The notes beneath the pieces were generated by a model. That model had not been told where the DNA came from. It made no database searches and saw nothing but the letters and a program-made list of their open reading frames with translations. This document shows positions 31,594-39,660 of a stretch of DNA of 64,000 nt, one piece after another. The stretch's first letter is position 1. Each line of letters begins with the position of its first letter. The position numbers were made by a program, and so were the translations under genes. This stretch comes from an uncultured Litoreibacter sp. (GTDB lineage: Bacteria > Pseudomonadota > Alphaproteobacteria > Rhodobacterales > Rhodobacteraceae), in contig CALHHY010000015.1 in assembly GCA_938030665.1 (NCBI GenBank), positions 1 through 64,000 of the forward strand, written 5' to 3'.

Positions 31594-32118
31594 ATGAAAA
31601 AAATCATCGCCATGCTTTTGCTGACCCTGCCCGCTGCGGCGGATGAGTTCGGCACGCTGAACCCGGACGAGATGACATGGGGCTCCAACATCGCGCGGGC
31701 GGAGCGGGGCGAGGTCGACATGGCCCTCTGCGCCAGCGGCTACATGCTGACCAAATCGGGTGACCACGCCAATGCGCGCAAGATTTTCACGGCCTGCGCC
31801 GCGGCAGGCTACACCGGTGCGATGACCTGGATGAGCCAGCTCGACAATAACGGGTTGGGGGGGGACTACGACCCCGATGCCTCCGCAGCTTGGGACCGGC
31901 AGGCCGCGGATCTGGGTGACGCGGTTGGCAAGTTCAACCACGGCCTGAACCTGATGCGCGGGCATGGCGTGGCCAAAAACGAGGCTTTGGGGCGGCAACT
32001 CGTCGATGACGCCGCACGCGACGGGCTCCAAGTCGCCAAGCGCCTGCAATCGGCCGACTACGACTTGGACGAGGTCACGCCGGACGCCGATAACTGGAAA
32101 TACGCCCCGCTTTTCTGA
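31594..32118 (+). CDS. Secreted Sel1/TPR-like repeat protein
   Basis: Signal peptide; helical repeats GYTGAMTWMSQL..., AVGKFNHGLNLMRGHGVAKNEALGRQLVDDAARDG. Confidence 0.6.
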   Translation: MKKIIAMLLLTLPAAADEFGTLNPDEMTWGSNIARAERGEVDMALCASGYMLTKSGDHANARKIFTACAAAGYTGAMTWMSQLDNNGLGGDYDPDASAAWDRQAADLGDAVGKFNHGLNLMRGHGVAKNEALGRQLVDDAARDGLQVAKRLQSADYDLDEVTPDADNWKYAPLF

Positions 32119-32768
32119 GCGTCATTGGGCAGGTCGCTGGTGATGCGTGCGGGCGTGCCGCCCAGCGTCACGATGCGCGAGGCCAGCGCGCGGGCCTCCG
32201 CCTCCACATGGGTGACGATCAGCGTGGCCACCTGATGGGCCGCGCGCAGCTTGGCAAACAGTGCCATCATCTCATCCACCAAAGCCGGGTCGAGGGAGAC
32301 GAAGGGCTCGTCCATCAGCAACAAATCCGGTTTCACCGCAAAGGCCCGCGCCAGCGACAAGCGCCGTTGCTGGCCCAGGGATAGCCGGTCCGGGTATTCT
32401 GCCCCGCGCCCGGCAAGCCCGACCTCCGCCAATGCCAGATCCGCCGCGCTTGGACTTATGCCCGAGGTCAGACACAGGTTGTCGCGCAGGTTGCGCCAGG
32501 GCAGCAGGGTCGGCTCCTGAAAGATCATCGCGGTGGTGCCATACACATTGCAGCTGCCCTGAAACCCGGTCTCCAGCCCCGCGACGATACGCAAAAGCGA
32601 CGTCTTGCCGATGCCCGAAGGACCGACAAGGGCGACGGTTTCAGACCGCGCGACTTTTAGCGCGATCTCCCCCAGAACCGGGGTGCCGTCAAAAATGAGG
32701 GAGGTCAGCCGCGCGTCAAGGACGGGCCTGTCGCCCAAAACCTCAGCGCCACCGACCACCTCAAACAT
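32058..32768 (-). CDS. ABC transporter ATP-binding protein, NitT/TauT family
   Basis: GPSGIGKTSLLRIVAGLE, LSLGQQRRLSLARAFAVKPDLLLMDEPFVSLD; adjacent SBP gene. Confidence 0.85.
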   Translation of the reverse strand: MFEVVGGAEVLGDRPVLDARLTSLIFDGTPVLGEIALKVARSETVALVGPSGIGKTSLLRIVAGLETGFQGSCNVYGTTAMIFQEPTLLPWRNLRDNLCLTSGISPSAADLALAEVGLAGRGAEYPDRLSLGQQRRLSLARAFAVKPDLLLMDEPFVSLDPALVDEMMALFAKLRAAHQVATLIVTHVEAEARALASRIVTLGGTPARITSDLPNDAQKSGAYFQLSASGVTSSKS

Positions 32769-32771
32769 CGC

Positions 32772-33743
32772 CTAGCTGCCGCTTTGCAAAAAGGTGCCAG
32801 CGGGCAAGGTGGTGGCAGTGCCCAACAGCTCCTCCCCGCCCAATTGGACCATCAGCTCCAACATGCGGGTGGCGGCGGCCTCGTCCACGGGCCCCGGTGC
32901 CGGGATGCCCGCGCGGAAGCCTGCTTTCAGGGCTTCGAATTCCGCGTCGGACTTGGCGTTCATCTTCTCCCGCAGCCGGTCCCATTCGGCGTCGTCGCTG
33001 GCCAGCATCTCCTTCGCGCCGCGGGAGGCGGCGGCCAGCCCGTTGACCAGCTCGGGTTTGTCGCGCAGCAGCTCACCCTTAACCACATAGCCCAGCAGAG
33101 GGGTGTCGGGGTCAAGGCCCAGAGCCGTGGCGGCGGTTTCCACGTCCACCAGCTTGCGCATGCCTGACGCTTCCATTTTGGCCATGAAATGCCAGAAGTT
33201 GATCGCGGCGCCGACCTCGCCCGTCAGGGCGGATTTGAAGATCAGCGGCGGCGCGCCAAACACCTGCTCGGTCGAGGCTTTGAGGTCCATCCCGTATTCC
33301 TGCTGCGCATAGGCCTGCAGGATCAGCCAGCTTTTGTCCAGCGGCCCGCCCGCAATGCCGATCTTGCCATCCTTGAGATCCGCGATGCTTTGCGCGGTGC
33401 TTTCCTGGCCCACGACCACGCCGCCCACGGCCTTGGAATAGGGAATGAAAACATAGTCCTTGCCCGCCGCGCGCTGCCGCGCGACCCACAGCCAGTCCGA
33501 GACGATCACATCCGCCTCGCCCCCCTGAAACGCGACCTTCGCAGCCGAGCCGCCTGCCATGCCCTGAACCTCCAGCGCAAAGCCGTTTGCTGCATCAAGG
33601 CCGTGATGTTTGATCGTGTTCAGCTCCCAATTCACGGTGCCGAATTTCAGCACGGCGGCGCGCAAGGTGGGGCTTTCAGCGAAGGCAGCAGTGGTCAGCA
33701 AAGCGGCCGCGACAGCGGCGCCAATGGCTTTTATGAATGTCAT
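32772..33743 (-). CDS. ABC transporter substrate-binding protein, NitT/TauT/SsuA-like
   Basis: Signal peptide; LKFGTVNWELNTIKHHGLDAANGFALEVQGMAGGSAAKVAFQGGEADVIVSDWLWVARQRA. Confidence 0.87.
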   Translation of the reverse strand: MTFIKAIGAAVAAALLTTAAFAESPTLRAAVLKFGTVNWELNTIKHHGLDAANGFALEVQGMAGGSAAKVAFQGGEADVIVSDWLWVARQRAAGKDYVFIPYSKAVGGVVVGQESTAQSIADLKDGKIGIAGGPLDKSWLILQAYAQQEYGMDLKASTEQVFGAPPLIFKSALTGEVGAAINFWHFMAKMEASGMRKLVDVETAATALGLDPDTPLLGYVVKGELLRDKPELVNGLAAASRGAKEMLASDDAEWDRLREKMNAKSDAEFEALKAGFRAGIPAPGPVDEAAATRMLELMVQLGGEELLGTATTLPAGTFLQSGS

Positions 33744-33818
33744 TTGTTCCTCCCGTTTGGTCGCAAGAGTAGCAGGCCAGTGGGGGTCGCAAATACGACC
33801 AAAGGCGGGGCGCGGCGT

Positions 33819-34352
33819 CTAACCGCTGGCAGGCGCGATCACAAGCTTGGGAAGCCAATGGCTGTCCGCGTCGCTTTCATGCAGGTCACCCGGCGCAATC
33901 GGGCGCAGCTCGCCCGCGTCAGGCGGCACGGCCAGCCCGCCCATATCGATCTCGTGCAGCACGCCTGTGATCCGGTCGCCCTCCTGCGCGAGCTTGTAAT
34001 AGACCCCGTTCCACATGTTGATCCCGTATTCGGTGGACCCCTTCCACACAAATAGCAGGTCATATTCCAGATCCGTCAGATCAGCAGAGAGGTCGCGCCT
34101 GATCTCGTAAGGGTATGGCACGTGGCACCAATGCTTGTTCGGCCCCTCCAGGCATTTGAAGGGGCGCATGGACAGGAAATGGTCGGTGAAGGCGCTGTCA
34201 TTCATCGCGATTTTGTAGCCGCCATCACCCTCAAGTGTCAGGGTCGCGATCTGGGTTCGGGCACCGTCCGCACCTTCCAGAAACACCTGCCGCGTGTCGG
34301 CCATCCCGGGGCCAGTCAAAGCCAGAACCAGCGCTGTTGCCATCCCTCTCAT
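33819..34352 (-). CDS. Secreted hypothetical protein divergent from the PQQ-ADH gene
   Basis: Leader MRGMATALVLALTGPGMADT; MRPFKCLEGPNKHWCHVPYPYEIRR. Confidence 0.65.
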   Translation of the reverse strand: MRGMATALVLALTGPGMADTRQVFLEGADGARTQIATLTLEGDGGYKIAMNDSAFTDHFLSMRPFKCLEGPNKHWCHVPYPYEIRRDLSADLTDLEYDLLFVWKGSTEYGINMWNGVYYKLAQEGDRITGVLHEIDMGGLAVPPDAGELRPIAPGDLHESDADSHWLPKLVIAPASG

Positions 34353-34564
34353 GCCAAACCCCTCCCCTTGGCGTATGTCGTTGAGTCGCTGTTTTGCGCT
34401 GCCGGCCCGGGGGTCTGTCAAGGGTCTTGGGGTCTTACGACCATTGTTCAATACCTATGCTGCCGTGTTCCACGAATACTGCGTGAACGCATAGCTGCGC
34501 CCTGTTTGTGGGCGTGCGCGTGAGAATTTGGCCCGGAAAAGGGCATTGGGAGGAGACCATACAC

Positions 34565-36328
34565 ATGAACAGGTTCGTGATAGCGGCGGTTGCCGCGATG
34601 CTGGCCACGTCGGCGCATGCCGAGGGCGTGACCGAGGAAATGCTGGCCAATGACACCGCCTCGACCGGCGACGTGCTGACCAACGGGATGGGCCGCCATC
34701 TGCAGCGCTACTCGCCGCTGGACACGCTGAACAAGGACAATGTGGACAATCTGGTGCCGGCCTGGGCCTTCTCCCTCGGGGGTGAAAAGCAGCGCGGGCA
34801 AGAGACGCAGCCGATCGTGCATGACGGTGTGATGTATATCACCGGCTCCTATTCGCGGATGTTCGCCATCGACGTGAAGACCGGCAAAGAGCTGTGGCAA
34901 TACGATGCCCGCCTGCCTGAGGGGATCCTGCCCTGCTGCGACGTGGTCAACCGGGGTGCTGCCATCTACGGCGACAACATTTATTTCGGCACGCTGGACG
35001 CGCGCATCGTCGCGCTGAACGCCAAGACGGGCGACACGGTCTGGAACAAGCGGATCGCGGATTACCGGGCGGGCTATAGCTACACCGCCGCGCCGCTGAT
35101 CGTGAACGGGCTGGTCGTGACCGGCAATTCCGGTGGCGAGTTCGGCATCGTCGGCGCGGTCGAGGCGCGTGACGCCGAAACCGGCGACATCGTGTGGACC
35201 CGCCCCGTGATCGAAGGTCATATGGGCACGCTGAACGGCGAAGAAAGCACCATGACCGGCACGCTGAACGCAACTTGGCCCGGCGACATGTGGAAGACCG
35301 GCGGCGGGGCGACCTGGCTGGGCGGTTCGTATGACGCGGATACCGACACGCTGGTCTTCGGCACCGGCAACCCGGCACCGTGGAACAGCCACCTGCGCAA
35401 TGCGGGCACCCCGGTTGAGGGCAACGCGGGCGACAACCTTTACGCGGCCTCCCGCATCGGGATTGACCCCGCCACCGGCGAGATCAAGTGGCACTACCAG
35501 ACCACCCCGCGCGAGGGCTGGGACTATGACGGGGTGAACGAGGTGGTCGCCTATGCCGACCGCGCCGGCAACAAGCGCTACGCCACGGCTGACCGGAACG
35601 GCTATTTCTACGTGCTGAACCGCGAAGACGGCGCGTTTGTGTCGGCCACGCCTTTCGTCAAGGATATCTCCTGGGCGGACGGCATCGACGAGAATGGCCG
35701 CCCGATCTTCGTCGAAGGCAACCGCCCCGGCGACCCGGCTGCGGCCGCTGACGGCAAGAAGGGCGAGGTGGTCTTCGCCTCCCCCTCCTTCCTGGGTGGC
35801 AAGAACTGGATGCCGATGTCCTTCTCGCAGCGGACCGGCAATTTCTACGTCCCTTCCAACGAATGGGGCATGGATATCTGGAACGAGCCGATCACCTACA
35901 AGAAAGGTGCCGCCTATCTGGGGTCGGGCTTCACCATCAAGCCCAACTACGAGGACCATATCGGGTCTCTCAAGGCCATCGACCCCGACACGGGCGATCT
36001 GAAGTGGGAATTCAAGAACGACGCGCCACTTTGGGGCGGCGTGATGACCACCGCAGGCGGCCTGGTCTTCACCGGCACGCCGGAGGGCGAGTTCATCGCC
36101 TTTGACGACGAGACCGGCGAGAAGCTGTGGTCCTTCCAGACCGGTTCCGGCATCGTGGGGCAGCCCATCACCTGGGAGCAGGACGGCGAGCAATATGTCA
36201 CCGTGATCTCCGGCTGGGGCGGCGCTGTGCCGCTGTGGGGCGGCGAGGTCGCAAAGAAGGTGAACTACCTCAACCAGGGCGGCACGCTATGGACATTCCG
36301 CCTGCCGGAACAATTGGCAGCCAACTAA
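34565..36328 (+). CDS. PQQ-dependent methanol/ethanol-family dehydrogenase, ExaF/PedH-like with lanthanide signature
   Basis: Beta-propeller Trp-docking repeats, vicinal disulfide [20 protein letters not shown] (Asp-Tyr-Asp as in Ln-dependent XoxF/ExaF/PedH rather than DYA/DYS). Confidence 0.92.
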   Translation: MNRFVIAAVAAMLATSAHAEGVTEEMLANDTASTGDVLTNGMGRHLQRYSPLDTLNKDNVDNLVPAWAFSLGGEKQRGQETQPIVHDGVMYITGSYSRMFAIDVKTGKELWQYDARLPEGILPCCDVVNRGAAIYGDNIYFGTLDARIVALNAKTGDTVWNKRIADYRAGYSYTAAPLIVNGLVVTGNSGGEFGIVGAVEARDAETGDIVWTRPVIEGHMGTLNGEESTMTGTLNATWPGDMWKTGGGATWLGGSYDADTDTLVFGTGNPAPWNSHLRNAGTPVEGNAGDNLYAASRIGIDPATGEIKWHYQTTPREGWDYDGVNEVVAYADRAGNKRYATADRNGYFYVLNREDGAFVSATPFVKDISWADGIDENGRPIFVEGNRPGDPAAAADGKKGEVVFASPSFLGGKNWMPMSFSQRTGNFYVPSNEWGMDIWNEPITYKKGAAYLGSGFTIKPNYEDHIGSLKAIDPDTGDLKWEFKNDAPLWGGVMTTAGGLVFTGTPEGEFIAFDDETGEKLWSFQTGSGIVGQPITWEQDGEQYVTVISGWGGAVPLWGGEVAKKVNYLNQGGTLWTFRLPEQLAAN

Positions 36329-36351
36329 GCGCTACTGACATCGCTTGGCAG

Positions 36352-36387
36352 ACGCCCCTTCCCTACCGGGTGGGGGCGTTTTCTTTT
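36352..36387 (+). terminator. Rho-independent terminator downstream of PQQ-ADH gene
   Basis: ACGCCCC...GGGGCGT stem followed by TTTTCTTTT. Confidence 0.75.
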
Positions 36388-36632
36388 GAGCGCTCCGGTT
36401 CGAGGCGAAAAAGGGCGGTTCAGCGCGGCGTTCACACAAATGTCAGCTTCCGTTAACCCAGTTCCAGGCCGAGCCGAATCCAGACCAGATTTTAGTCTCA
36501 TTTTCGCTTTTTTTGACGATCACCGATAAATTCGCTAATTGTTTCGTAACAAATGATTAACGCCCGCTGCGCGGCCCGGTTGCTGCGTGGTGTTAATCAG
36601 TCTTCTTCGGCCGTTATCGAAAGTCCGCCGCC

Positions 36633-37670
36633 ATGCCCGACGAAATATTCAGTGTCTACCGAAGAGTCGATATCGGCGGCACCGACGGCCTTGAGCGTGC
36701 AGGCACGATTACGGTGCAGGACGATGACGGGTTTCGCGACGATTTTTTCGACGATATCGAGCAGGCCCCCGCCAGCGAAACCAGCGGAGATCAGGCCGTT
36801 CTGGCCTCCGACTTTGCAGAGCTTGACCCCGGCGACACGATCCGAACCCGCGGCATCTTCAGGTTTACCAACAACGTCACGGGCGAAACCTACGACCTGC
36901 GGGAGATATTTTCGCAGACGGCGGGCAACCCGGTCGAGCAGCTTTTCGTTCTGACATCGGACCCGCCGGACTGGCTGTTTGACGGCACCAGCCGCTCCTT
37001 CGCGCTGCTGAATTCTGACGGTACGCTGCCATATGCTGACATCGTCTGTTTTGCCGCTGGCACCATGATCCGCACCACGGGCGGCGGCGACACCCCGGTC
37101 GAGGCCCTCAAGGCAGGCGAGCTGGTGCAGGCCCAGGACGGGCGCAGCCACCCGGTCAGCTGGATCGGATCGCGACACCTGAGCCACGCGCAACTGGCAG
37201 CCAACCCGAAGTTGCGCCCGATCCGGATTGCGGCCGGCGCGCTTGGACCGGGCTTGCCGAGCAAGGATTTGATGGTCTCGCCGCAGCACCGCATGCTGGT
37301 CCGCTCAAAAATCGCAAAGCGCATCTTCGGCCAGACCGACATCTTGGTGCCCGCGCATAAGCTGGTGGGGCTGGACGGCATCGCGGTCGCCGATGACATC
37401 ACCGAGGTCCACTATTTTCACCTTCTCTTCAGCAAGCACCGGATCATCTACGCCAACGATGCCCTGACGGAGAGCCTGTTTACCGGCCCCGAGGCGCTGA
37501 AAGCGGTCTCCGACGCGGCCCGCGCCGAGATCCGTGCGCTGTTCCCGGAAGTCTTCCGACCGGGCTTCTCCCCCGTCCCCGCCTGCACCATTGCGCGCCG
37601 CGGCAAGGATATCCGCGCCCTGACCGCCCGGCATTCCAAGAACGCGCAGCCGCTGGTCATGGCACTGTAG
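36633..37670 (+). CDS. Hint-domain (Hedgehog/intein-type) protein
   Basis: VCFAAGTMIRTTGGGDTPVEALKAGELVQAQDG... SPQHRMLV ... PAHKLVGLDGI...EVHYFHLLFSKHRII. Confidence 0.88.
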   Translation: MPDEIFSVYRRVDIGGTDGLERAGTITVQDDDGFRDDFFDDIEQAPASETSGDQAVLASDFAELDPGDTIRTRGIFRFTNNVTGETYDLREIFSQTAGNPVEQLFVLTSDPPDWLFDGTSRSFALLNSDGTLPYADIVCFAAGTMIRTTGGGDTPVEALKAGELVQAQDGRSHPVSWIGSRHLSHAQLAANPKLRPIRIAAGALGPGLPSKDLMVSPQHRMLVRSKIAKRIFGQTDILVPAHKLVGLDGIAVADDITEVHYFHLLFSKHRIIYANDALTESLFTGPEALKAVSDAARAEIRALFPEVFRPGFSPVPACTIARRGKDIRALTARHSKNAQPLVMAL

Positions 37671-37737
37671 CGGCACGGTTCCGGCTTAGACCTTTTGGCT
37701 AGTGACCTGACTTGTTGATGTGGGCTACGCTTTCGGC

Positions 37738-38439
37738 ATGAGCGCAGAAACCCTTCCCACTTCCGACGCCACACCGGCAGCGCTGCCGCAGGGTTGGGCA
37801 TTGGTGGTGGACGACCACCCGCTATTTTGCGACGCACTGGAGCTGACGTTGAAATCGGTCGCAAATTTCGACGAGATTGAAACCGCTGACTGCCTTGAAG
37901 ACGCGATAGCGCGGATCAAGCAGCGGACGCCGCCCGCGCTGATCCTGCTGGACCTGAACCTGCCCGATGTCAGCGGGCTGGACGGGCTGATGCGGATGAA
38001 GCGGCTGGCCGCCAGCTCGCCCATCATCATCGTATCCTCCATGACCGATAACGCGATCATCAATGGCGCCATCGCCGCCGGTGCCTCGGGTTTTGTGCCC
38101 AAACACAGCCACCGCACCGTATTCAAGGAAGCCATCGCCCATATCGCCAAGGGTGAGGTGTTCAAGCCCGCAGGCTTTGTCGAGGGTGACGGCGGTGGCG
38201 CGCAGGAACAGACGGTCATGCGCCTGTCCTCGCTCACCAACCAGCAGGCCCGCATCCTGGAGCTGATCTGCGAAGGCAAGCTGAACAAGCAGATTGCCTA
38301 TGACCTGTCGATTGCCGAGACGACCGTGAAAGCCCATGTCACCGCCATCATGCGCAAGCTGGGCGTGCAAAGCCGGACGCAGGCGGTTCTGGTGGCCCAG
38401 GACTCCAAATTTGCAAATGTCTTGCCAAACCCTGACTGA
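37738..38439 (+). CDS. LuxR/NarL-family response regulator
   Basis: Receiver VVDDHPLFCDALELTL, DLNLPDVSG; C-terminal HTH ARILELICEGKLNKQIAYDLSIAETTVKAHVTAIMRKLGV. Confidence 0.9.
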   Translation: MSAETLPTSDATPAALPQGWALVVDDHPLFCDALELTLKSVANFDEIETADCLEDAIARIKQRTPPALILLDLNLPDVSGLDGLMRMKRLAASSPIIIVSSMTDNAIINGAIAAGASGFVPKHSHRTVFKEAIAHIAKGEVFKPAGFVEGDGGGAQEQTVMRLSSLTNQQARILELICEGKLNKQIAYDLSIAETTVKAHVTAIMRKLGVQSRTQAVLVAQDSKFANVLPNPD

Positions 38440-38474
38440 CGTTTCTATTCTCCCTCTCAGGGAGATTATCGTAA

Positions 38475-39656
38475 ATGTCATCGGATGGCGGTGCTGAGCA
38501 TCTGGCCGGGCAGGCCTATGGCAATGCGCAAGGCGTGCTGCGCACGGCGCAGGTTGCCGCCTGCCAAACCGATCCGGTCGCCCATCTTGCCGAAGCACTC
38601 GGCCCCGGCCCCTTCACCATGGTTGCGCTTTTCGTCTCGCCCGCTGCCGCGTTTGAGGCCGTCGTGGCAGAGGCGGAGCGGCTGTTTCCCGACACTGACA
38701 CTGTGGCCTGCACCACCGCTGGCGAGATCGGCGGCGCTGGCTACGAGGAAGGCCAGATCGTGGCCATCGGCTTCCCCGAAACAGGTTTTGCCACAACCTC
38801 CCTGATGATCGAGGGGATCGACGCGCTGGCGCCGCAACCCGTGATGGACCGTATCGCGCTCGAACGTATGTCCCTGCAGGACCGCGAGCTGGGGATGGAG
38901 GACAGCTTTGCCTTTCTGGTCGTGGACGGGCTGTCGCTGAGCGAGGACACGCTGGCCGCCACCATCGCCCCCGCCTTGCGCGAAATGCCGGTTTTTGGCG
39001 GCTCCGCCGGGGACGGGACCGCGTTCAACCGCACGTTGGTGGCGCTGAACGGGCTGGTGGCCTCCAACGCGGCGGTGCTGACGCTGGCGCGCAGCCGCTA
39101 CCGGACCGAGGTGTTCAGCCTTGATCATCTGGTGCCGACCGACCAGCAAATGGTGGTGACCGACGCCGACCCCGCCCGGCGCATTGTCAAGGAAATCAAC
39201 GCCGAACCCGCTGCCCGCGAATACGCGCGCATCGTCGGCAAGGACCCAGAACAGCTGGACCGCTTCACCTTCGCCTCGCACCCGGTGGCAGTCCGTATCG
39301 GCAGCACGCATCATGTCCGCGCCATCCAGCAGGTGACCGATCAGGGCGATCTGGTCTTTTTCTCCGCCATTGACGAGGGGATGGTGCTTAGCGTGGCCAC
39401 GCCGCAAGACATGGCGAGACACCTGCGACGTAAAATGGCCGAGCTTTCCGCGACCCAGATGCCCGTCAATATCATCGGCTGCGACTGCATTCTGCGCCGG
39501 ATCGAGGCGGAGCAAAGCCAGCAAAGCCGGGAGCTGTCGGAGATTTTGGCGGCCCATAACGTCACGGGTTTTTCGACCTATGGCGAACAAATCGGCCCGC
39601 TCCATGTCAACCACACCATGAGCGGTGTGGCCTTCTACGCGCCGGCGGACGGGTAG
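38475..39656 (+). CDS. FIST sensory domain protein
   Basis: FIST-N/C-like: VVAEAERLFPDTDTVACTTAGEIGGAGYEEGQIVAIGFP; PVFGGSAGDGTAFNRT; VNIIGCDCILRRIE. Confidence 0.85.
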   Translation: MSSDGGAEHLAGQAYGNAQGVLRTAQVAACQTDPVAHLAEALGPGPFTMVALFVSPAAAFEAVVAEAERLFPDTDTVACTTAGEIGGAGYEEGQIVAIGFPETGFATTSLMIEGIDALAPQPVMDRIALERMSLQDRELGMEDSFAFLVVDGLSLSEDTLAATIAPALREMPVFGGSAGDGTAFNRTLVALNGLVASNAAVLTLARSRYRTEVFSLDHLVPTDQQMVVTDADPARRIVKEINAEPAAREYARIVGKDPEQLDRFTFASHPVAVRIGSTHHVRAIQQVTDQGDLVFFSAIDEGMVLSVATPQDMARHLRRKMAELSATQMPVNIIGCDCILRRIEAEQSQQSRELSEILAAHNVTGFSTYGEQIGPLHVNHTMSGVAFYAPADG

Positions 39657-39660
39657 CGCG

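Noticed and set aside
34117-34135. Sigma-54-like TGGCAC...CTTG
   Set aside because: Spacing to TTGC does not fit TGGCAC-N5-TTGC and it lies inside a coding region
34448-36193. 581-aa minus-strand ORF
   Set aside because: Antisense shadow of the PQQ dehydrogenase gene, which has clear family motifs
34565-36328. MxaF-type calcium methanol dehydrogenase
   Set aside because: DYD signature and absence of mxaI/mxaG; ExaF/PedH-like context
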